Shown piece after piece: positions 1 to 6,349 of a stretch of 6,914 bases of DNA; position 1 is the stretch's first letter; each line of letters opens with the position of its first letter. The position numbers and the translations under genes are program-made. The stretch is from an uncultured Acidimicrobiia bacterium. GTDB taxonomy: Bacteria; Actinomycetota; Acidimicrobiia; Spongiisociales; Spongiisociaceae. The stretch spans positions 1 to 6,914 of the forward strand of contig CALCCX010000228.1 in the NCBI GenBank assembly GCA_937900165.1, written 5' to 3'. A model generated the notes under the pieces. That model was not told where the DNA came from. It worked only from the letters and a program-made list of their open reading frames with translations, and did no database searches.

Positions 1-130
1 CCGCTTGATGAGCCCGGTGGAACGCCCCGACACCAAGGTGAAGGATCCCGACCGTCACGGAACCAGGGTCGTATCGAGGCCGGCTCGCATCTGGAACCAG
101 ACCCAGCGTCTCGAGTCGGAGTCGATCCAT
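1..130 (-). CDS. Mannitol dehydrogenase / fructuronate (mannonate) reductase family oxidoreductase, N-terminal fragment
   Basis: Only the first 43 codons are present; the gene runs off the left edge. Translation from the ATG at 130-128 gives a short leader, then GILHLGVGAFHRAHQA at residues 28-43. That is the start of the NAD(P)-binding domain in the polyol/mannonate dehydrogenase family (MtlD, UxuB, fructuronate reductase), where G-x-G-x-F-H-R-A-H-Q is highly conserved. Family members oxidise sugar alcohols or interconvert keto-uronates and aldonates such as fructuronate and mannonate in the cytosol; the exact substrate cannot be read from this fragment. It starts 37 bp after the stop of the NagB-like gene on the same strand, so it is probably the third gene of that operon. 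No strong ribosome-binding site precedes the ATG. A sugar-acid role would suit the upstream LarA-like gene, but that is inference. Confidence 0.78.
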   Translation of the reverse strand, partial: MDRLRLETLGLVPDASRPRYDPGSVTVGILHLGVGAFHRAHQA

Positions 131-167
131 CGTTAGCAGACCGCAGACGTGGGAAAGGAAAGGCCGA

Positions 168-935
168 TCACTCCTTCTCCCATGATCCCTTCCGATCGGA
201 CACGAACTGATCACCGGCCGCTTCCGAGTCGAGAAAGACGAATGCCCTCTCGTGCTCCCGGAGGATCGAGGCGGGCCGTAGCGGGGATACGTCGCCCGTG
301 AGACATTCGCGGACGGCTCGCGCCTTACGACGATCGGGGACAGTGCACACAACCACCTGAGAGCGCATGATCTGTCGGATCGACATCGAAATCGCCTGAA
401 GGGGCACCTCGTCGATCGACGCGAACCACCCTTCACCAGCCTGCTGACTACGGCACGCATCGTCCAATTCGACGACGATATATGGCGCATCTGTGGCAAA
501 GTCGGCCGGAGGGTCGTTGAATGCAAGGTGGCCATTCTCACCGATGCCGACAAACGCGACGTCAACGGTCAAAGCGCCGATGAGCTCGCTGAGCCGATCA
601 CATTCGGCCTGCGGATCGGCTGTCTCACTGCCAATCATATGGGCCTTTCCGGGGCCAACACGTGCGATCAACCGCTCATCGAGGAATCGTCGAAGGCCAG
701 CCGGATGCGAAGGCTCGAGTCCGATGTACTCGTCGAGTTGGAACACCACAGTCTTGTCCCAATCGATGTTCGGATCAGTCGTGAGATACTCGAGAAACTC
801 GATCTGCGAGTTGCCGGTGGCCACCACAACGACAGCTTGACCTTTCGTTGCTATTGCCATTGTCAGGATTTCGGCTGCTTTCGTCGCTGCGGCGCGCGCC
901 ATCTGTGTCTTGTCTTCGTACACCGAGATATCCAC
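168..935 (-). CDS. NagB-family glucosamine-6-phosphate deaminase/isomerase-like protein
   Basis: The product is 255 aa from GTG at 935-933, close to E. coli NagB (266 aa). NagB converts glucosamine-6-P to fructose-6-P plus ammonia in the cytosol. Visible family features are the phosphate-binding loop ATGNSQ (residues 39-44), FQLDEYIGL (65-73) with catalytic-type Asp68, and GIGENGHLAFNDP (130-142) with His136. Arg162 and Lys204 fall where NagB binds phosphate. Two active-site positions differ from E. coli: Asn134 replaces Asp141 and Asp141 replaces Glu148. Asn at the first position also occurs in Bacillus-type NagB, so activity is plausible, but the substrate may be another amino- or keto-sugar phosphate. 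The GTG start is preferred over an in-frame TTG at 980 because AGGAGG sits four bases before it and the TTG lies inside the previous gene. It is the second gene of the minus-strand operon. Confidence 0.87.
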   Translation of the reverse strand: MDISVYEDKTQMARAAATKAAEILTMAIATKGQAVVVVATGNSQIEFLEYLTTDPNIDWDKTVVFQLDEYIGLEPSHPAGLRRFLDERLIARVGPGKAHMIGSETADPQAECDRLSELIGALTVDVAFVGIGENGHLAFNDPPADFATDAPYIVVELDDACRSQQAGEGWFASIDEVPLQAISMSIRQIMRSQVVVCTVPDRRKARAVRECLTGDVSPLRPASILREHERAFVFLDSEAAGDQFVSDRKGSWEKE

Positions 936-939
936 TAGT

Positions 940-945
940 CCTCCT
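940..945 (-). promoter_or_regulatory. Strong Shine-Dalgarno overlapping the upstream stop codon
   Basis: On the minus strand the LarA-like gene ends in TAG (946-944), which runs straight into AGGAGG (945-940), followed by ACTA and GTG (935-933). The ribosome-binding site therefore shares bases with the preceding stop. This arrangement is typical of translational coupling and fixes the start of the NagB-like gene. The four-base spacing is slightly short but usable. Confidence 0.75.
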
Positions 946-2227
946 AGTTCGTCGTTGGTCGCCTCGAGCGCGACGCCCAAAGCCCGAGCGCCGGATTCGA
1001 GATGAAGAAAACCCGCTCGCCATCGACCATGTTCCAGCCATCATCGAGTCGCGAAGGGTCGTATCGCCTGGTCATCTCCTCCAATTCGGCAAAGCCGTAG
1101 CCCACCCCTTCTACTTCCGATCGAGAGAGCCCACCCGGGCAGTAAGTGACTTGGAAACGACCCTCCGAGGATCCATGGATGAGGTGGGCCGCCGCTCCCA
1201 GATTTACAGCCAGATTCTCCTCAATGCCCACTAGGCGCAGGATCTCGGACGACGGTCGGTAGCCATACAATCGGATCAAAGAATCAATCTCCGGGTCTTC
1301 GCCAAACCGCTCCACTCCGGGAGCGAGCACAATCAGCTCACCGCCGTCAGCGATGGCCATACGTGTGCGGTAGATGGACTTGTTGCCGAGCCAGGTCGAA
1401 CGAAACTCATCAGGATCTAGGTAGCAGATGACTTTGGCCGGCTCGTCATCGAGGATCTCGAAGTTGACCGCGACGCTCAACTCTGCGGCCGCCTCGAAAC
1501 AGTCGTGGTGGTCGCCGATGTAGAGCCCACGCACCACCAATTCGCCACTGGTCTTTTCTCGGCCGATCACGGTGAGCACAAAAACCACCGGAAGATCGGA
1601 GCAGAACCGATCGAGGGCTTCGTTGAGCAGGTGACGCACCGGAGTGTCCGCCCGGCCCATGATTCGCTCCATGCCAAACACCGCGCTGATGAAGTGGCTC
1701 TCGTGGATCCCGGCGGCCCCACCGGTGCCCACGAAGAGGTTCTTGGTGTAGTTGGCCATGCCGGAAACCTCGTGGGGGACCACCTGGCCGATCGAGAGGA
1801 TCAGGTCATGGCCGCCATCTCGGACAAGCCGGTTCAATTGGCAAGGCCAAGGTTTTTCGTACGCTCCCTCTGTGACCTTCGCAACCAACGAGGCAGGAAG
1901 GGTGCCCACCTCGACGACATCATTTCGCCAGTCATGGACTCGGAATCGACCCCTGGGAACTTCGGGATACATTCGCCTGATTTGACCATCCTCCATTGGG
2001 AGGTGGGTGCCGAGGGCGGGAAGTACGTCAGTGAGGGAGTCGCCGTAGAACTCGTAGGCAAAGCCAGTGAGCGTTCCCGCTCTTGACTCAAGCCGGGTGA
2101 AGTCGGGAGGAATGGCCAGAACGCGCTTTCTTTCGCCAAGTTCTCGAAGTACGCCGTGAAAGGCATCTCGCATCTCTTGGTCGGAGATCGTTTCGTCGAT
2201 GCCACCCCTTTGATAGAAGATCGTCAC
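944..2227 (-). CDS. LarA/DUF2088-family nickel-pincer-dependent hydroxyacid racemase/epimerase-like protein
   Basis: The product is 427 aa, about the length of lactate racemase LarA, which uses a nickel-pincer nucleotide to racemise 2-hydroxyacids. Family landmarks are DFTR (Asp42, Arg45; the D-x-T-R substrate motif), GTHLP (His75), VPHEV (His152), NYTKN (Lys162) and ESHF (His178). The H152-(10)-K162-(16)-H178 spacing equals that of Lactobacillus LarA His174, Lys184 and His200, which are the Ni ligands and the lysine that anchors the cofactor. Lys283, in WLGNK, may match the C-terminal catalytic lysine. One change is GTHL where GTHR is usual. No larB, larC or larE cofactor genes are visible. 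The start is GTG with no clear Shine-Dalgarno and no better in-frame start upstream. It is first in a minus-strand operon with a NagB-like enzyme and a uronate/polyol dehydrogenase, so a sugar acid is a likelier substrate than lactate (inference). Confidence 0.88.
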   Translation of the reverse strand: MTIFYQRGGIDETISDQEMRDAFHGVLRELGERKRVLAIPPDFTRLESRAGTLTGFAYEFYGDSLTDVLPALGTHLPMEDGQIRRMYPEVPRGRFRVHDWRNDVVEVGTLPASLVAKVTEGAYEKPWPCQLNRLVRDGGHDLILSIGQVVPHEVSGMANYTKNLFVGTGGAAGIHESHFISAVFGMERIMGRADTPVRHLLNEALDRFCSDLPVVFVLTVIGREKTSGELVVRGLYIGDHHDCFEAAAELSVAVNFEILDDEPAKVICYLDPDEFRSTWLGNKSIYRTRMAIADGGELIVLAPGVERFGEDPEIDSLIRLYGYRPSSEILRLVGIEENLAVNLGAAAHLIHGSSEGRFQVTYCPGGLSRSEVEGVGYGFAELEEMTRRYDPSRLDDGWNMVDGERVFFISNPALGLWASRSRRPTTN

Positions 2228-2491
2228 GGGTACATCACCGCATCCAAGGCGGTTCGTTTGGACCGCGCATCCCTATGTCTGGCGACCAGATTCACTCTTG
2301 CTCCACTTGCGGGTGGCAGGTCCATATGTGCCGAATGGTAGACCGGTGCACCAATCGCCGGAGGGCTCTTCGGTTGGAGGACCTCACGGGGAGCATGACC
2401 ATGTAGCCCTTGACCGACACGATCGTCAAGCGCCTACGACGCTCCATTTGATCGTTGCCACACGCCATCGCCTGGTTAGCGTGGGTACTGG
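2228..2491. promoter_or_regulatory. Divergent intergenic control region between the LarA-like and sulfatase genes
   Basis: This 264-bp gap separates two divergent transcription units and must hold both promoters. It contains the operator-like motif at 2341-2361 (separate entry). A possible plus-strand promoter is TTGACC (2410-2415) with TACGAC (2435-2440), but the 19-bp spacing and weak -10 make it doubtful. No clear -35/-10 pair was found for the minus strand, and neither flanking gene has a strong Shine-Dalgarno. No convincing small gene was seen here; short open frames lack a start signal and recognisable sequence. Confidence 0.6.
2341..2361 (+). promoter_or_regulatory. Operator-like motif, copy 1 (GACCGGTGCACCAAT)
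   Basis: GACCGGTGCACCAAT is followed by C and GCCGG. It matches 14 of 15 bases with a second copy at 4964-4978, upstream of the P450 gene, and both copies are followed by GCCGG. The core GGTGCACC (2345-2352) is a perfect 8-bp palindrome, as expected for a dimeric repressor such as a GntR- or LacI-type protein. It lies in the divergent promoter region, 113 bp from the LarA-like start and 130 bp from the sulfatase start. Function is inferred from repetition and location only. Confidence 0.5.
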
Positions 2492-3910
2492 ATGAGCTCA
2501 AATACTGGATCATTAGGCAGGGATCAGCCGAACCTATTGTTGATCACGACGGATCAGCAGCGCTTCGACACGGTCGGTCGTCACGCCCCCGAGTTGCTTC
2601 GGACGCCGCATCTCGATCTGTTGGGTCGTGAGGGTGCGACATTCGATCGTGCCTATGCCGAGTCGCCGCTGTGTGTTCCGTCGCGTGTCTCGATCATGAC
2701 CGGTCGTTCTGTGGTATCGCACGGAGTGATCGGGCTCGAACCGACGTCGTCTGTCATGGGCCGTGAGGACACGTTGCCCTCCGTGCTACGGGAAGCCGGC
2801 TATCAGACGGCGGCCGTTGGAAAGATGCATTTCACTCCGGAGCGGGCTCGCCATGGTTTTGATGAGCTGATCCTGCCCGCTGACTACTACCGGTGGATGG
2901 ACCGTCAGGGCGAAACCGCTTTGAGGCCGATGCGCCACGGTACCGGTCAGAATGTGATGTATCCGACGATGGCAACGGTGCCAGAGGCGTTGACTTTGAC
3001 GTCGTGGATCGCCGAGCAGTGCGTGGAGTACATCACCCAGAGACGCGACCCCACCGTTCCCTTTTTCCTTTGGGCCTCATTCACCAAACCACATCCTCCG
3101 CTGGATCCCCCGGAGCCGTATTACTCGATGTATGACCCCGACCAGGTTCCCGGTCCCGTACATGGAGATTGGTCCAGGGAGGACAAAGCGCCGCCGGCGT
3201 TTCGTTATGGCCAGGTCCGCAGCGGGTACGACCTGGTGCCCGAGTCGGTGTACCGGGCGGCAAAAGCTGCCTACTTCGGGTTGGTCACCCAGGTTGATCA
3301 TGTCATCGGCCGTATTTTCGCCGCACTTCAGGACCAGGGTCTCTACGACGACACGTTGGTGTTGTTCACCTCGGATCACGGCGATTACCTCGGTGATCAC
3401 GGTGCCGCGTCCAAAATCTTCTTCCATGATGTGTCGGCCAGGGTTCCGATGATTCTCCGCCTTCCCAAGAGTCCCGAGCCCGATGTCGCAGGGAATCTCG
3501 TCTCAGATGTGGTCACCCATTCCGACATCCTCGAAACGTTCGCCACCGCGGCCGGCACGACCGCCCCCAAAGGGACTGACGGTCAGGATCTGGCGGCGTT
3601 GGCCCGCGGCGAAACTGACGAACCACGTCCCTACATCGTCGGAACCACCGGGATCTTCATGGCCAGGAAAGGTGTTCCACCGTTCCTTGGCATCACCGAC
3701 GGTCAACACAAATACATCTGGTACCCCGAAGGCGGAGCGGAACAGTTCTTCGACCTCGAGGACGATCCGCTCGAACTCACCGACCTCTCAGACAATGAGA
3801 CCTACGCACAAACCAAGAAAAGCCTACGAGACCTGCTGATCCAAGACCTGGCTGAGCGAGCCCCCCACTTTCTCGACAACGGAGAACTCCCCAATGTCGA
3901 ACCAATTTGA
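2492..3910 (+). CDS. Type I (formylglycine-dependent) sulfatase, cytosolic
   Basis: The product is 472 aa, of normal sulfatase length, and hydrolyses sulfate esters with a formylglycine nucleophile. The N-terminal strand NLLLITTDQQR carries metal ligands Asp21 and Gln22. The signature CVPSRVSIMTGR begins at Cys61, the residue converted to formylglycine, with Pro63, Ser64 and Arg65. Lys111 and His113 (GKMHF) and His201 (KPHPP) fit sulfate binding. FTSDHGDYLGDHG supplies metal ligands Asp295 and His296, followed by Lys308. The C-terminal subdomain ends in the usual FFDLEDDPLELTDLS block. There is no signal peptide, so it should act in the cytosol on a small imported substrate. The ATG at 2492 has only a weak Shine-Dalgarno. 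The FGE that would mature it follows 68 bp downstream. The sulfatase subfamily and substrate are not resolvable by eye; the sugar-metabolism genes opposite suggest a sulfated sugar. Confidence 0.94.
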   Translation: MSSNTGSLGRDQPNLLLITTDQQRFDTVGRHAPELLRTPHLDLLGREGATFDRAYAESPLCVPSRVSIMTGRSVVSHGVIGLEPTSSVMGREDTLPSVLREAGYQTAAVGKMHFTPERARHGFDELILPADYYRWMDRQGETALRPMRHGTGQNVMYPTMATVPEALTLTSWIAEQCVEYITQRRDPTVPFFLWASFTKPHPPLDPPEPYYSMYDPDQVPGPVHGDWSREDKAPPAFRYGQVRSGYDLVPESVYRAAKAAYFGLVTQVDHVIGRIFAALQDQGLYDDTLVLFTSDHGDYLGDHGAASKIFFHDVSARVPMILRLPKSPEPDVAGNLVSDVVTHSDILETFATAAGTTAPKGTDGQDLAALARGETDEPRPYIVGTTGIFMARKGVPPFLGITDGQHKYIWYPEGGAEQFFDLEDDPLELTDLSDNETYAQTKKSLRDLLIQDLAERAPHFLDNGELPNVEPI

Positions 3911-3978
3911 GAAACAGAAGCCTTCCTCTGCCAGGGTTGCCGGCGTAAGGAACGAGGTCACACCTAGATTGGACGTAC

Positions 3979-4899
3979 ATGAGCGACGAGATGACCTGGA
4001 TTCCCGATGGGGTGTTCTCCATGGGATCCGAGCGCCACTACCCAGACGAGGGACCAGTGACACGGGTCGAGGTTTCCGGGTTCTGGATCGATCTCGCACC
4101 CATGACAAATGCTCGGTTCACAGAATTCGTCCATGCAACCGACCATGTGACGGGTGCGGAGGTGGCACCCGATCCGGAACAGTATCCCGGTACCAGGCAA
4201 GAGGATCTGGTTCCAGGATCGCTTGTATTCGCCATGACCGAAGGTCCAGTCAATCTCAAGGAGTACGGAAACTGGTGGAGATGGGTGCCGGGCGCTGACT
4301 GGAGACACCCGACGGGACCTGACTCGACCATTGATGGCTTCGAGGACCATCCCGTCGTTCACATCGCCTACGCCGATGCTGCGGCGTACGCGGACTGGGC
4401 CGGAAACGCTCTACCAACTGAGTCCGAGTGGGAATACGCCGCGCGGGGGGGCCTCGAAGGCGCCGAGTTCGTCTGGGGCAACGAAGATCCTCAAGAGACT
4501 GAACCGAAGGCCAATACCTGGCAGGGTAGGTTTCCGTTCGAGAACAGCGAATTGGATGGCTGGACCAGGACCAGTCCCGTTGGGAGCTACGAACCGAATG
4601 GCTATGGGCTCCTCGACATGGCGGGCAACGTATGGGAGTGGACCGAAGATTGGTACAGCGCTGGCTCCGGTGCTCCGGTCCAGCACGCGTGTTGTGCACC
4701 CCGAGGTCTCCGGGGAGGAACCCGCCAGGCGAGCATGGATCCGGCTCAGCCGGAAATCATGATTCCCCGGAAGGTAACCAAGGGCGGCTCGCACCTATGC
4801 ACGATCGAATATTGCTTCCGGTACAGGCCGGCAGCCCGCCAGCCTCAGATGATCGATACCAGCACGAGCCACGTTGGCTTCCGTTGTGTCAGAAGGTAG
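3979..4899 (+). CDS. Formylglycine-generating enzyme (FGE/SUMF1 family)
   Basis: The product is 306 aa, the usual size for actinobacterial FGE. FGE is a copper-dependent oxidase that converts the Cys of C-x-P-S-R in newly made sulfatases to formylglycine. Visible landmarks are MGSERHYPDEGP (residues 15-26), WRWVPGADWRHP (100-111), LPTESEWEYAARGG (145-158), GLLDMAGNVWEWTEDW (210-225), CCAPR (238-242) and KGGSHLCTIEYCFRYR (268-283). Cys274 and Cys279 match the two copper-binding active-site cysteines, so this is a true FGE and not one of the many FGE-fold proteins that lack them (e.g. ergothioneine EgtB-type). There is no signal peptide, so it is cytosolic like its partner. The ATG at 3979 has no strong Shine-Dalgarno. 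It lies 68 bp after the sulfatase with no obvious terminator between them, suggesting cotranscription and a dedicated pair. Confidence 0.96.
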   Translation: MSDEMTWIPDGVFSMGSERHYPDEGPVTRVEVSGFWIDLAPMTNARFTEFVHATDHVTGAEVAPDPEQYPGTRQEDLVPGSLVFAMTEGPVNLKEYGNWWRWVPGADWRHPTGPDSTIDGFEDHPVVHIAYADAAAYADWAGNALPTESEWEYAARGGLEGAEFVWGNEDPQETEPKANTWQGRFPFENSELDGWTRTSPVGSYEPNGYGLLDMAGNVWEWTEDWYSAGSGAPVQHACCAPRGLRGGTRQASMDPAQPEIMIPRKVTKGGSHLCTIEYCFRYRPAARQPQMIDTSTSHVGFRCVRR

Positions 4900-4924
4900 C
4901 CGGGCATGACGATCATTGGCCTGG

Positions 4925-4953
4925 TTGTTTGTCGACAGGTAGCCACGTACACT
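4925..4953 (+). promoter_or_regulatory. Candidate promoter for the cytochrome P450 gene
   Basis: TTGTTT (4925-4930) is separated by exactly 17 bp from TACACT (4948-4953), which fits the TAnnnT form of a sigma-70-type -10. Transcription would begin near 4960, just before the operator-like motif at 4964, leaving a leader of roughly 25 nt. If correct, the P450 can be transcribed separately from the sulfatase/FGE genes. The -35 matches consensus at only three positions. Confidence 0.4.
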
Positions 4954-4963
4954 TAATCTGGCT

Positions 4964-4985
4964 GACCGGTACACCAATTAGCCGG
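4964..4985 (+). promoter_or_regulatory. Operator-like motif, copy 2 (GACCGGTACACCAAT)
   Basis: GACCGGTACACCAAT is followed by TA and GCCGG. It repeats the motif at 2341 with one substitution in the 15-bp core. The core GGTACACC is one base from the palindrome seen in copy 1. It sits just downstream of the candidate promoter and touches the GTG start codon of the P450, a position where a bound repressor would block transcription. The role is inferred. Confidence 0.5.
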
Positions 4986-6151
4986 TGGAGGGTACACGGA
5001 CCACACCAGTGAGTCGCCGAGATCGTTACTCAGAGGCAAGAGCGAGCGAGGGGTTGGCTGCGGCGCGGATAGGTGAGCAGGATTTCACACTCATTCTCCG
5101 CTACGACGATGTCAAACGGGTAGCCAGAGACTGGCAGCACTTCACCTCTGCGACGCCGTTCCGGGTTCCCATCCCCGAGGAGTCTGAGCTTCGGTCGGTG
5201 CCCCAGTACCCCATCGAGACCGACCCCCCTGAGCACAGGCTCTACCGGGGTTTGATTGAGGAGAGGTTCAGCCGAGGCGCCGCCGAGAAACACCTACCCG
5301 CGATTGTTTCCCTTGTTGACGGGCTGGTGAAACCTGCCATCGATGTAGGAGCCATCGAGGTGGTGGAGGGTCTCGCCCTCCCCGCCGTCGCCCTGGGTAT
5401 CGCCGCGACCATGGGCTTTCCGGAGGACGCGGATCGGATTCGCTCATGGGGGCTGGATGTTTTCAAAGATCCCAGAACTGGCGAGCGGCACAAGAACGAT
5501 GATATGGACCGATACTTGGCAGAACGGGTGGACGCCGCTTTCGCAGCGTCGGTCAACGGAGTATTCGGCGAACTCACCAGAGCCGAGTTCGGTGACCGAA
5601 AGCTGACCCGTGACGAGGTGCTCGGGTTTGGCTATCTCATCCTCGCCGGAGGTCGGGATACGGTGATTGGTGCCATGGCCGGGGCCCTGTGGCATCTAGG
5701 AACCCACAATTCAGCCCAAGCAACGCTGAGAGCGGATCCGTCGGCCATCCCCAGAGCTGTCGAGGAGTATCTTCGCTACTTCTCGCCGCTGGCCCACATT
5801 GGGCGGACCGTGGTTGAGCCGGCGGTGGTCGCCGGCCGGAGCTTCGAAGTCGACGAGCTCGTTTCACTCTGTTTTGCATCAGCGAACCACGACGAGAACG
5901 TATTCGAAGACCCAGGCCATTGCCTGATCGACCGGAAACCCAACCGGCATGTTGCTTTCGGTCATGGACCACACACGTGCATAGGCGCGCCCCTGGCCCG
6001 GATGCAGGTAGCAGCTGTGCTCGAACGATTCCTCTCACTTGTCCCATCGTTCTCTGTCATCGAGCCTCTCGAATGGCCAACCTTTCTATCCCAGACCAGC
6101 ACGGTGTCCGGTCCGCCAACTCGCCTGGCTCTCAAGCTCGACCGGGGTTGA
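4985..6151 (+). CDS. Cytochrome P450 (soluble bacterial class)
   Basis: The product is 388 aa, slightly short for soluble bacterial P450s (about 400), which are haem monooxygenases fed electrons by a ferredoxin and its reductase. Landmarks are DPPEHRLYR (residues 80-88), the I-helix AGGRDT (221-226) with the Asp225-Thr226 pair for oxygen activation, ExxR as EYLR (Glu261, Arg264), FASANHDENVF (297-307) and the haem loop FGHGPHTCIGAPLAR (325-339), with Cys332 as thiolate ligand. There is no membrane anchor. The start is GTG at 4985; another GTG at 5009 is possible, and neither has an ideal Shine-Dalgarno. It begins 85 bp after the FGE with its own candidate promoter and operator-like motif. No redox partner is in the window. 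Neighbouring sulfatase and sugar genes raise the idea of removing an O-methyl group from a sugar, as known for some marine P450s; that is a hypothesis. Confidence 0.95.
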   Translation: MEGTRTTPVSRRDRYSEARASEGLAAARIGEQDFTLILRYDDVKRVARDWQHFTSATPFRVPIPEESELRSVPQYPIETDPPEHRLYRGLIEERFSRGAAEKHLPAIVSLVDGLVKPAIDVGAIEVVEGLALPAVALGIAATMGFPEDADRIRSWGLDVFKDPRTGERHKNDDMDRYLAERVDAAFAASVNGVFGELTRAEFGDRKLTRDEVLGFGYLILAGGRDTVIGAMAGALWHLGTHNSAQATLRADPSAIPRAVEEYLRYFSPLAHIGRTVVEPAVVAGRSFEVDELVSLCFASANHDENVFEDPGHCLIDRKPNRHVAFGHGPHTCIGAPLARMQVAAVLERFLSLVPSFSVIEPLEWPTFLSQTSTVSGPPTRLALKLDRG

Positions 6152-6162
6152 GAACATGAGCA

Positions 6163-6349
6163 GTCCCTCTAAGCCTGGATCCACCGCACGGATCGGCTCT
6201 TCACCCGCCTCGCCAGTGGTGGTAAATGTTTCTCGTGCCGACCAGCGACACATCTAGTGAACGCAGACAATCTTCTTGTCCTGAGCAGCGGCGCGGCCCA
6301 GCGGGCGACTCGTTTCCCTAAGTCGGTGGATCCAGGCTAAGGGTCCCTC
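6163..6349. repeat. 15-bp perfect inverted repeat flanked by 7-bp direct repeats (MITE-like) in the convergent intergenic gap
   Basis: AGCCTGGATCCACCG (6172-6186) recurs as its exact reverse complement at 6324-6338, with 137 bp between the arms. Just outside them the heptamer GTCCCTC occurs directly repeated at 6163-6169 and 6343-6349, two and four bases from the arms. Terminal inverted repeats plus a short flanking duplication resemble a small non-autonomous element. The right arm supplies the stop codon of the alpha/beta hydrolase (TAG at 6339-6337). Each arm contains the palindrome TGGATCCA, so a pair of protein-binding sites is an alternative. The loop is too long for an intrinsic terminator. 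The rest of the 6152-6336 gap shows no gene apart from an unconvincing 33-codon frame. Confidence 0.5.

Noticed and set aside
936..980. TTG at 980 as start of the NagB-like protein
   Set aside because: It lies inside the LarA-like gene, while the GTG at 935 has a strong AGGAGG and gives a normal N-terminus.
1505..2086. 193-codon plus-strand open frame
   Set aside because: It lies wholly antisense to the LarA-like gene, which has conserved catalytic residues; long shadow frames are common in GC-rich DNA and this one shows no family motif.
2298..2495. 65-codon plus-strand frame in the divergent intergenic region
   Set aside because: It has no convincing start signal or known motif, overlaps the operator-like site and runs into the sulfatase start; more likely regulatory DNA.
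3911..3978. Possible terminator between the sulfatase and FGE genes
   Set aside because: Only a stem of about 4 bp with no T-run could be formed, so read-through is expected.
6156..6257. 33-codon frame just after the P450 stop (ATG at 6156)
   Set aside because: It has no clear ribosome-binding site, a low-complexity Ser/Pro start, no recognisable family, and covers the left arm of the inverted repeat.
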